Source: DASTFY01 sp963769115 (lineage in GTDB: Bacteria > Actinomycetota > Acidimicrobiia > Acidimicrobiales > Ilumatobacteraceae). Taken from it: DNA of 64,000 bases. Below the pieces are notes generated by a model that searched no databases, was not told where the DNA came from, and saw only the letters and a list, made by a program, of their open reading frames with translations. Positions within the stretch are counted from its first letter, which is position 1; each line of letters begins with the position of its first letter. Position numbers and translations under genes: made by a program. The stretch spans positions 1-64,000 of the forward strand of contig CAVYKN010000013.1 in the NCBI GenBank assembly GCA_963769115.1, read 5' to 3'. Shown piece by piece: positions 42,614-50,904 of this stretch.

Positions 42614-43078
42614 TCAGAGCGGCTTGCGCATCCTGACGGCGATCTGGCGATAACCGAGCGACTCGTACAGGTGTCGCGCGGGGGAGTTCTCGGCGGTCAC
42701 GCTGAGGCCGATCTCGATCGCGCCGCGCGCCCTGGCCTCGCGCTCGACGAGTTCCATCGCCGCCCGGCCGACGCCCCGCCCTCGCCACGCCTCGTCGATC
42801 TCGATGTCCCACACCCACCAATGGTCGTAGTCATCGGGCGCGCGCGGACCGATCCAGAGTTGGCCGGCCTCCTCGCCGTCGACGACTACCTCGAACACGA
42901 CATGACCGTTTGCTGGTCGACCGTCGGGGAAGGCGGCCGCCTGCTGCTCGGCCGCCGTGCGCGACGCTGCGGCTTCGCCGACACCAGTCGCGATGAGATC
43001 GGCGACGTACGCGGCGCGAGCACGATCGAGCCACCGTCCGATGGCCTTCTCGACCATCGGCCTGATGCTCACGTCCAT
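42614..43078 (-). CDS. GNAT family N-acetyltransferase
   Basis: A 154-residue acetyltransferase. The ATG at 43078 (MDVSIRPMVEKAIGRWL) is preferred over one nine codons upstream. Fold signatures are VVDGEEAGQLWIGPR, VWDIEIDEAWRGRGVGRAAM (acetyl-CoA loop) and ENSPARHLYESLGYRQ. The N-terminal part (AAEQQAAAFPDG) matches the type that often acetylates small molecules or protein N-termini. Isolated in the fragment-rich stretch. Confidence 0.8.
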   Translation of the reverse strand: MDVSIRPMVEKAIGRWLDRARAAYVADLIATGVGEAAASRTAAEQQAAAFPDGRPANGHVVFEVVVDGEEAGQLWIGPRAPDDYDHWWVWDIEIDEAWRGRGVGRAAMELVEREARARGAIEIGLSVTAENSPARHLYESLGYRQIAVRMRKPL

Positions 43079-43541
43079 GCGTCGGTGGAGTCTCCCATGC
43101 CGCAAGCGGATCGCGTCCCAAGCAATCAGGGTCCCCGCGAAGTGCGATGACTCTCACCTGGCAGCGCTGCGCATCCCACTGATCGTCACACACCCGTCAC
43201 ACCTCCAGCTTGGTGCGTGGGGATCACTCCTCAACCTTTCGGAGCCGAGGGCAGGGCCGACTTCGTGCCTGACTGAGGAACGAGCTCGTGCGCGACACCG
43301 CGGACTTGCCGCCCGACGAATCAACGCCGAGGATCGCTTTTCGCCGTTCAGACAGCGGTCCTCCATCGCGACGTCAGTGTCCCTGCGCGATCGCCGTGCG
43401 GCTGCCGCGCTGCGGGCGGTCGCGACGGCGCAGACGGTGAGGTCCGCTTCCGCCACTATGACGATCAACCCGACGTTCAGGTGCTGTTCATCCTTTCTAC
43501 CGGCGGCCGTCCTACGTTCGGCTCCGGCGGAGGAGGATCAG
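43079..43541. other. About 460 bases upstream of the beta-helix gene
   Basis: Frames are open in places but composition and lack of motifs argue against coding. A GGAGGAGGAT ribosome site closes the spacer before 43542. Confidence 0.45.
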
Positions 43542-44496
43542 ATGCGTCGATTTCGGTGGTGGTGCGGGGCGGTGGTGCTGTCGTTGGCAGCGACGAGTGC
43601 TGCCGGTGTGGCGCCAGCTGGAGCGGCGGGACCGGGCTGCGGGTCGGTGGTGACGGGCAGCGTGGTACTGCAAGCCGACCTCGTGAACTGCCCGGCCGAC
43701 GGCCTCATCGTCGGAGCACCCAACACCCGCATCGACCTCAACGGCCGCACGATCAGCGGCACGAACGCCGCCGGCAGCGTCGGCATCCGCATCAACGGCC
43801 ACCTCAACGTCACCATCGTGAGCAGCGCCCCCTTTGCATCGATCGCCGAGTTCACCGTCGGCATCCGCGCTAACAACACCCGCGGGCTGTCCGTGAGCAA
43901 CGTGACGACCCAAGCGGTCGTGTTCGGGCTTCGTCTCGAGCACTCCACCGGCGCGTCGATCCGTGGCAACAACCTCGGCTTCGCTCAGCTCGTGCCCGAG
44001 TGCGGGCCGGGGACGGCACCGGCGGGCATCCGACTCTTCGACTCCCACCGCAATACCATCCGGGACAACGCCACCCAGCTCACCGGATACGGGATCCTGC
44101 TCATCCAGTCCGACGCCAACACGGTGCGAGGCAACGGCGCCGCGCCACCCGGATCCGACGGCAACAGCTGCAACGGCATCGCGATGGTCAGTTCCGATCG
44201 GAACGACATCGTCGCAAACCGGACCACAGAGAACCGCGGCGGGGATCCAGCCGCTGGCGACGGCATCTTCGTGGATGTCGCGAGCCGCGGCAACCTCGTC
44301 AAGGGCAACGAGCGCGTCGACGAACTCAGACGACGGCATCGACGTCCGGAGCGCCTCCACCCGCCTCGTGGACAACGTCGCAACCGCGAACGACGACCTC
44401 GGCATGACGGCAACCGTGGGCGTCGCGAGTCGAGGCAACCGTGCGAGTGGGAACGGCAACCCACTCCAGTGCCTGAACGTCATCTGCACCCAATAG
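43542..44496 (+). CDS. Secreted right-handed beta-helix (NosD-like) protein, single frameshift
   Basis: From the ATG at 43542 (GGAGGAGG upstream): signal peptide MRRFRWWCGAVVLSLAATSA, then parallel beta-helix rungs rich in Asn/Gly (IDLNGRTISGTNAAG, TGASIRGNNLGF, DSHRNTIRDNATQLTGYG, SSDRNDIVANRTTEN). Near 44320 the frame shifts by one, and the last rungs (NSDDGIDVRSASTRLVDNVA, RGNRASGNGNPLQC) run to a stop at 44494. Such proteins bind or cleave polysaccharides or act as adhesins, and there are no clear catalytic residues. A truncated relative lies at 41694. Confidence 0.75.
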
Positions 44497-44855
44497 TCCG
44501 AATCGGGCCTCAGTATGTCGACGCCCGGGCGAACTGGACTCAAGCTGTCGACAGGTTGATCGAACGTCTCAGAGCCCGGTGACCGGGCGGCAGCGCTGGA
44601 CTTCGTCGGCGTTGCGTATCTCCAGCTTGTTCTTGGCGTGACTGCAAAGCTCATGATCCGAGGCGTACGGCATCGCGGCGGCAATTGCCGCTGACTGGCG
44701 GCCGGGGACGGGACTGGGGACCATGCGCGTGCTTGTCCGCCATTTGTCCGCCAAACGGGACTACGCCAGGCGAACGCGGCGGTACCGGCTGGACGGACCG
44801 GTGGGCAACGTGCCTGCTAGACGGACGTGCCGGGACGTAGTGAAATCGGTTTTCA
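44497..44855. other. Spacer before the tRNA-like fragment
   Basis: About 360 bases with no supported gene. Minus-strand readings that look protein-like here include the tRNA-derived artefact CASGTIRTCDRRIE. Confidence 0.45.
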
Positions 44856-44900
44856 GCGACTTCAATCCGACGGTCGCACGTTCGAATCGTGCCGGAGGCG
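44856..44900 (+). pseudogene. tRNA 3'-half-like sequence
   Basis: GCGACTTCAATCCG resembles an anticodon arm with one base missing. GCACG-TTCGAAT-CGTGC (44876-44892) is a perfect T-arm, and CGGAGGC (44893-44899) could pair with GCCTCCG, the 5' acceptor of the tRNA-Arg at 38856. No matching 5' half lies upstream. It is either a decayed tRNA or an old attachment-site copy. Confidence 0.5.
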
Positions 44901-45002
44901 CAGCCGGAGAGCGGTGATCTGGCGTGCACTCGACCGCGGGCCAGTTGTGCTAGGGCTGATCCGAGACAGGCCGGAAGCCGTTCGATGGGGGAGTGCACGC
45001 GC

Positions 45003-46379
45003 ATGGCGTCGTATCCGAAGCACATCAATCACGAACTCAGCCCAATGGCGTGTCCCGCGAGTCTCGACGCCGTCGACCTGTTCGGCGATGGCGCGCAGGA
45101 GCACTGGTACGAGGCGTACGAGATCCTGCACCGCGAGGCCCCGGTTCTGCGCATCGAGGGCGGTGGCCTGACGCCCGGGACCGATGCGTTCGTGCTCACC
45201 AAGCACGCCGACGTCTCCCGCGTGGTCAAGGATCCCGAGCGGTTCCCGAGCCTGACGCAAGTGCGAGTTGGTGGCTACGCCGGCCAGGGCCTGTCAGCGG
45301 AGCAGACCTACGCCACGTACCACAACTTGATGTACGCGGCGATGGTGTCGTTGCGCCCGACGCAAGCGCTCTACACCCGGCACCGCAAGGAGCTCACCGA
45401 CCCGTGGGTCGGGCCGGGGGCGCTGCGCCACCGGGACATGATCACCAAGCACGCGAACGACCTGGTCGATGAGTGGATCGGCCAGGGCATGGTCGAGTTC
45501 ATCAGCCGATTCGCGCGGCCGCTGCCCCAGCGCGTCATGGCGTCCCTTCTCGGGTTTCCCCTCGAAGACATCCCGCAGCTCGCCCGATGGGGCGATGCCG
45601 TCGTCACGCCGTTCGTTCACGGAACCGGGCTCACGCACGAGCTCACCCCCGAGCAGACGACGGACATGCTCGCTCGCCTCGACGGCTTCCAGGACTACAT
45701 CTACGAACACGTACGTGCGAAGCGCCTGGACCCCCAGGACGACATGGTCAGCTTCCTGTGCGAAGTCCACTACGGGGCGCTCGACCGCCAGCTCACCGAC
45801 CTCGAGATCGCCGGGATCGTGCACGCGATGATCATCGGCGGTCTCGAGACGACGCAATACGCGCTCGAGGAGCAGGCCCAGCTGCTGTGCGAGCATCCCG
45901 GCCTGTTCGAGCAGTTGCGCCACGATCGAGCGAAGGTGCGTTCGTTCACCGAAGAAGGGATGCGGATGCGCTCGCCCACTCACGGGCTCTCGACGCGCGC
46001 CACCTCTCAGGACGAGGTCTTCCAGGGCGTCGAGGTGCCGGCGGGCTCGTTGCTGCACCTGCGGTTCGGTGCGGCCAACGTCGACGAGGAGGAGTTCGCC
46101 TGCCCGTTCGATCTCGACCTCGACAGGGCCGGGCTCACCCGCCACGTTGCGTTCTCCACGGGTCCACGGGTGTGTCCCGGGGCCAACCTGTCGCGTGTGG
46201 AGCAGCAGATCGCCTGGGGTGTGCTGCTGGACCGGCTCGAGTCGATCGAGTACGGCGACGGCAACGACTGGTTGCACCAGCCAGGGATCATGCTCGGCAC
46301 GCTGAAGCTGAACCTCCAGTTCACCAAGGCGGAAACGCCGCTGTCACTCGGAACTGGTCGAACGACCAGCACTGCTTGA
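45003..46379 (+). CDS. Cytochrome P450
   Basis: A 458-residue soluble P450. The I-helix reads MIIGGLETTQYALEEQ (G-x-E-T-T), the K-helix Glu-x2-Arg is in EEGMRMRSPTHG, and the heme loop is VAFSTGPRVCPGANLS with the thiolate Cys at 391. The start at 45003 (MASYPKHINHEL) has a GGGGAG site nine bases upstream. No ferredoxin or reductase is adjacent. A fatty-acid desaturase and a methyltransferase lie next on the opposite strand, which may hint at lipid or sterol-like substrates, but this is only proximity. Confidence 0.92.
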   Translation: MASYPKHINHELSPMACPASLDAVDLFGDGAQEHWYEAYEILHREAPVLRIEGGGLTPGTDAFVLTKHADVSRVVKDPERFPSLTQVRVGGYAGQGLSAEQTYATYHNLMYAAMVSLRPTQALYTRHRKELTDPWVGPGALRHRDMITKHANDLVDEWIGQGMVEFISRFARPLPQRVMASLLGFPLEDIPQLARWGDAVVTPFVHGTGLTHELTPEQTTDMLARLDGFQDYIYEHVRAKRLDPQDDMVSFLCEVHYGALDRQLTDLEIAGIVHAMIIGGLETTQYALEEQAQLLCEHPGLFEQLRHDRAKVRSFTEEGMRMRSPTHGLSTRATSQDEVFQGVEVPAGSLLHLRFGAANVDEEEFACPFDLDLDRAGLTRHVAFSTGPRVCPGANLSRVEQQIAWGVLLDRLESIEYGDGNDWLHQPGIMLGTLKLNLQFTKAETPLSLGTGRTTSTA

Positions 46380-46401
46380 GAACACACCGTCTCCTGCGTA
46401 C

Positions 46402-47424
46402 CTAGCGCACGCCCTCGATCGCCGCGCGTCCTTCGCTCGACCGCGCCTTCTTCATCTCGAGCGCACGTGCCCTCCCGCGCGCAATCGTCGTGGCGGATGC
46501 CCGGCGCGTCTTGCTGACGAGACCGATTCGGCTCAGGCTCCAGATCAACCACTTGCCCGGGTCGTACTGCCACCAGTGCACAGCGTTGCGATAGTCGTAC
46601 GGGAAGCAATGGTGAAAGCTGTGATAACCCTCGCCGAAGGTCACCATGGCCGTCACAACGCTGTCCCGGGCCGACACGTCGGTGCCGTAGACCGGCCTGC
46701 CGATGGCATGGGCCAGCGAGTTCACGCAGAACGTCGATTGCAGCATCACGGCGCCGCGCAGAAGGCCAGCGACGAGGAGTCCACCCCACGGATCCCCCCA
46801 GAGAGACGCAATGGCCACCGGGACGACGAGCCCGACGCCGATCGCCACCGTCCGGTAGAAGCGGTGCTGCAGTCGCATGCTGCGCAGCTCATAGAGATCG
46901 GTCAGGCGGGAGACATCGGCCGATGCCTCCCGAAGGTGGAACAGCCAGCCCACGTGCACCCACCACCAGCCCCGGGCCACCGCGTGGGGGTCTCCCGGGC
47001 CGTCCGTGTCGGCGTGATGGGCGCGGTGGTCTGCGCTCCACGTGAGGGCGGAGCTCTGGAACGCCGCCGCGCCGAACACCAGGAAGAACCAGCGGACCGC
47101 AGCGCTGGCCCGATAGGTGCGATGGGCGAAGAGCCGGTGGTACCCCGCCGTGATCGAAAGGCCACACAGCGTGTACAGCGTCACGGCCAGGACGATGGTC
47201 CGAAGCGACGGGTGGCGCACCAGGTGGATGATCCCCGCCAGGGCGCCCAGATGGATGAGGCCCAGCCCGACGACGTTCGTCCAGTAGATGCCATCGGATA
47301 CCGACGGGACCGGAGCATCGGGACCCTTGGTGTTCTGGGAGTGGCTGACGGCTCGGCCCACCGATTCGGTGCCGACCTCACCCGGGGCCGGGCGCGTCCC
47401 AGCCGTCTGACAACTGCTCGTCAT
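46402..47424 (-). CDS. Acyl-CoA/acyl-lipid fatty acid desaturase
   Basis: Membrane diiron desaturase of about 340 residues. The three His boxes are HRLFAH (GYHRLFAHRTYRAS), HRAHH (WSADHRAHHADTDG) and HSFHH (GEGYHSFHHCFPYDYRN). Hydrophobic pairs (GLIHLGALAGIIHLV, WFFLVFGAAAFQSS) flank them. The order and spacing match delta-9-type desaturases. The ATG at 47424 is preferred over a TTG at 47499 because the first 25 residues of the longer form have no family support. It converges with the P450 gene. Confidence 0.9.
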   Translation of the reverse strand: MTSSCQTAGTRPAPGEVGTESVGRAVSHSQNTKGPDAPVPSVSDGIYWTNVVGLGLIHLGALAGIIHLVRHPSLRTIVLAVTLYTLCGLSITAGYHRLFAHRTYRASAAVRWFFLVFGAAAFQSSALTWSADHRAHHADTDGPGDPHAVARGWWWVHVGWLFHLREASADVSRLTDLYELRSMRLQHRFYRTVAIGVGLVVPVAIASLWGDPWGGLLVAGLLRGAVMLQSTFCVNSLAHAIGRPVYGTDVSARDSVVTAMVTFGEGYHSFHHCFPYDYRNAVHWWQYDPGKWLIWSLSRIGLVSKTRRASATTIARGRARALEMKKARSSEGRAAIEGVR

Positions 47425-47564
47425 GATGCCGCATCGCCCATCGATGCCTCGCTCTCTCTCGACGGAAGGAAGCGGGGCGGGGGCTTGGCTCAGCGTCAAC
47501 CGTGGGTATTCGTTCGTCTTCAGGCTACGGCGTCAGGGCCTCGCGACCGTGCCTGACGTCGGAT

Positions 47565-48341
47565 TCATCGCTTCGTGCCGATGTAGCCGAACAGCTGGAT
47601 CTCGCCGCGCAGTGGCAGACCGTCGACGACGTGCTCGCGTGCCAGCTCGGCGGCGCGGGTCAGGAAGACGTCCTCGCCGATGTTCTGCATGGCTTCGTAG
47701 GAAGGTCCGGTCGACGCGATCCCCCTTGCGTACGTCTCAGGATCGGCGTACTCGAAGGCGACCGGCACGACGAAGCGCTCCTCGGGTTCGAAGCCGCTGT
47801 CCCGCAGGAAGGCCTCACCGACGCCCGGGCGACCGAGGTACACCATGTCGGCCTGGTGGTCGACCTTCTCGGTCGTCGCCCAGCGGAACGGCGCGAACAT
47901 CCACGCGCCAGGGGACTTCTTGACGTCACCCCACACCGTCATCGCGAACCGGCCGCCCGTCCGCAGGACCCGGCGGATCTCCGCCATCGCTCCTGGGGTC
48001 GTGCCCCAGATGCCACGGAAGCTCGTCGCCACGGCGAAGGTCGCATCATCCCAGGGCAGGGCGTTCATGTCGCCGACTTGGATGTCGCTCTCAGGGTTCC
48101 GGTATCGGGCGATCGCCACCAGCCGCGGCGACGCGTCGATCCCGCTGCACCGCGCGCCGCGCATCCGGGCCAGCTCGATGGCCAACCCCGATCCGCACGC
48201 AACATCGAGCACTCGATCCTCGTCACCCAGGCGGAGACGTGAGTGCATGAAGACGTATTCGCGGCAGCTGCTGGGCTCGGCCAGGGTTGCGAAGTCGACC
48301 GCCTTGCGTCCCCATCCCTCGTCCACCATCTCCCAGCTCAT
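47565..48341 (-). CDS. Class I SAM-dependent methyltransferase
   Basis: A 258-residue methyltransferase. Motif I is VLDVACGSGLAIELARMRG at about residues 44-62, motif II region CSGIDASPRLVAIAR, and post-I DIQVGDMNALPWDDATF, followed by IRRVLRTGGRFAMTVWG. These fit the UbiE/Methyltransf_11 type. The acceptor is unknown. It follows the CYTH-Ppx gene on the same strand after 13 bases and is probably cotranscribed. Confidence 0.85.
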   Translation of the reverse strand: MSWEMVDEGWGRKAVDFATLAEPSSCREYVFMHSRLRLGDEDRVLDVACGSGLAIELARMRGARCSGIDASPRLVAIARYRNPESDIQVGDMNALPWDDATFAVATSFRGIWGTTPGAMAEIRRVLRTGGRFAMTVWGDVKKSPGAWMFAPFRWATTEKVDHQADMVYLGRPGVGEAFLRDSGFEPEERFVVPVAFEYADPETYARGIASTGPSYEAMQNIGEDVFLTRAAELAREHVVDGLPLRGEIQLFGYIGTKR

Positions 48342-48354
48342 GGCCCCAGCGCAC

Positions 48355-49861
48355 CTACGCGCCGAAGCGCTCGGCGAGCAGGCCGTGGCGTAGGGCCCGG
48401 TCGCTGACCGTCAGCGAGGCCTGACCGAGCTTGTCCATGACGACGCGGACGATGCACGCCCCGGCCAGGATCACGTCGGCTCGTTTGGGCTGCAGCCCGA
48501 CGATCGAGCGTCGATCCTCCGTGTCGAGCGTACGGTAGAGCTCGATCTGCCGATCGATCTCAGACGCGGTCCAGCACCGCGCCCTGCACCCGATCGGGGT
48601 CGTACGGCGACAGGTCGAGGCTCACCGCCGTGAGGTTGGTGATGGCGCCGCCCATCCCCACCAGCCGCTCCGGCGGGGGGCGGTCGTCCAGGCGGGCGAG
48701 GTCGGCGGCGATGGCGTCGAGCGCCGCCTGCAGTTCGTCGGTCGACACGGCGCGGTCGAGGCCGAAGCGCTCCGTGAACCGCACCGCCCCGACGTCGACG
48801 CTGAAACGCTCGGACACCTCGGCGCCGTGGCCGAACGTGACCTGCGTGCTGCCGCCGCCCGTGTCGAACACGACCATCGACCCGTCGAACGCTGGGAGAC
48901 CGGCCCGGACGGCCAGATAGGCCAGGCGGCTCTCCTCCTCGCCGGAGATCACGTCGATCCGGATGCCGGTCGCCTCCTCGATCGCGGCCACGACCTCGGC
49001 GCCGTTCCCGGCGCTGCGCAGGATCGCCGTGCCGACCGCGGCGATGGCCCGGACGTGGAGGTCGCGCGCTTCATCGGCCATCGCGCCCACGGCAGTCGTC
49101 GCGCGGTCGATGGCTTCCTGCGCGATCGTCCCGGACTCGGCCGCACCCTCCCCCAACCGCGTGATCTCCGCCCGATCGACGAGCGAGGTCCAGGTGCCGT
49201 CGTCCTCCCGCTGGCCGACGTGGAACTTGATCGAGTTCGTGCCGCAGTCGATCACGGCGTACCGCGGTCGCTCCCGGTCCACGAGGGCCCGGAGCCCCGC
49301 GGGGAAGCTGGTGTTCACCAGCTCTCGCAATCCGAGCGCCTCCACGGCAGCCAGGACGGCGGCCTGGTCCTCGAGCTCGACGGCGATGGTGCGGGTGCTG
49401 GCGCCGTCGACCGCGATGTCCGACAGCTCCCCCTTGCAACCGTGGATGATGTAGCGGGTCCGGCGCTTGTGGACCGGAACGGCGCGGAGCACCGGCGACG
49501 GCTCGATGAGCTCCTCGACGAACTGCTCGAGCGTGTAGGCGTCCCTCGACAGCGGCGGATGGGGCTGCCGGAGCGCCTCGAACGTCGTGGCGACGTCGGC
49601 CCGCGACAGCGGGAAGGGCGCCTTCAGCACCGGCTCCCACCGCTGGAGACCGGCACGGTCGACCTCGCGGAGCACCTTGATGTCCAGGAGCCCGTCCCGG
49701 ACCTTCACGTTCTCGCCGTCGGGCGACAGGAGGTACAGCTCGTCGCTCTCCTCGACCCCGCTCGATGGCAGCGCCTCGATGGAGTCGTCCGCGTCACCGA
49801 AGTCGCGGCCGAACGTCCGCCACTCCCAACGGGGGATGATCGCGGTCGGCGGGTCAGCCAT
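48355..49861 (-). CDS. CYTH-like domain fused to exopolyphosphatase (Ppx/GppA), frameshift near C-terminus
   Basis: Two enzymes of polyphosphate chemistry in one chain. Residues 1 to about 205 look like a CYTH/triphosphate-tunnel domain (IIPRWEWRTFGRDFGD, YIIHGCKGELSDIAVDG, RTIAVELEDQAAVLAAVEAL, NTSFPAGLRALV). From about 212, Ppx/GppA begins (YAVIDCGTNSIKFHVGQ, VISGEEESRLAYLAVRAG, VVFDTGGGSTQVTFG, ERLVGMGGAITNLTAV). The frame stops at 48560, but one frame over it continues with EIDRQIELYRTLDTEDRRS, ILAGACIVRVVMDKLGQ and LRHGLLAERFGA to TAG at 48355. The natural protein is therefore probably about 500 residues. Confidence 0.82.
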
Positions 49862-49915
49862 CGGCGCGACCGTAGTGGTCGCCGCGACCGGCCGCCCCCA
49901 GGACGCGCGCCGCGA

Positions 49916-50242
49916 CTACGTGCCGGGCGCTCGGTAAGCGATCTCGCCGGCCTTGCGCAACGCGTCGATCGTCTCCTCGACGGTCAGGAGGACCGTCGTC
50001 TCGATCGAGCTGAGCGCGCCGCCCCCGCCGATCGCCAGCGCCACCGCGGCCATGGACACGTTGTCGGGGGCTTCCCAGAGGTTGTACCCGTCGTGCTCGC
50101 CGAAGGCGTACCAGAACCCATGGAGCTTCCCGCCGACGGACTCGATGTACTCCTGCGCGGCCTTACGGCGGTCCTCCGGGTTGGCGATCAGCCGTTTCCA
50201 CGTCTCGGGCGTGTAGCTGAACCTCGTCAGGTAGAGCGCCAT
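49916..50242 (-). CDS. GYD domain protein
   Basis: A 108-residue protein of the GYD family (PF08734). It begins MALYLTRFSYTPETWKRLI and contains VGGKLHGFWYAFGEHDGYNL, the namesake EHDGYNLWEAP region, and ALSSIETTVLLTVEETIDAL. AAGGAG precedes the ATG at 50242, and a GTG two codons earlier is in frame. Function unknown. Related domains are dimeric alpha-beta barrel-like. Confidence 0.85.
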   Translation of the reverse strand: MALYLTRFSYTPETWKRLIANPEDRRKAAQEYIESVGGKLHGFWYAFGEHDGYNLWEAPDNVSMAAVALAIGGGGALSSIETTVLLTVEETIDALRKAGEIAYRAPGT

Positions 50243-50904
50243 CGTCACTCCTTCCGATCACGACCCGGGCGAGTCGTCGTACAACGAAGTATTGCCCGAT
50301 CGGCGAGGCCCGTTGACCCGGCGTCGAACGAGCGGGACCAGGATTGACAGCCGTGCCTAGCTTCCGGCAAACGGCGAGGTAATTGAGGAGGGGCGGGATG
50401 CGGAGCTCGATCGGGCGACGGTTGGTGGTGTTCGTCGCGGTGGCGGCGACGCTGGACTGGTGGCGATGCTCGACCCGCGGGCCGAGGTGCTGAGCGCTCG
50501 ACCGCAGTGACGCGGACGTCTGGACGGACGACTCATGAGTCGACGCCAACCGTGGCGGTGGAGCGTGTCTGCGGAGGACCCGCTAGTGACAAGGTCTTCT
50601 ACCATCACGCGTTCGACGAGCAAGAATTCGAGTGAATGCGAGTCACGTGAGGGCGAAGGGGAAAGACTCGCTTCCCTGCGGTGCAGCCGCTGGCGGGTGA
50701 GTCCGGGTGACGCCGAGCGGAGTACTTCCAGATCCTGCGGTGGCAGAGATCATCGCTCCGCTACGGCACGGTGATCACGTCGTGGTGACGTCGTTCGCCT
50801 ACGCCGGCGGCTTCGCCGGCACGAACACCTACACGCTGCACGTCGGCTGACGCGGCGACGGCAAAGCGTCCCGCCTGACCGCCGAGGGGTGGGACAATTG
50901 GCGT
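50243..50904. other. About 660 bases without a convincing gene
   Basis: Two short plus-strand readings stand out. One at 50398 (MRSSIGRRLVVFVAVAATLD, after GAGGAGGGGCGGG) looks like a signal peptide that soon stops. One ending at 50850 (VTSFAYAGGFAGTNTYTLHV) looks like the last strands of a secreted domain. They may be the two ends of one deleted secreted protein. Confidence 0.4.
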
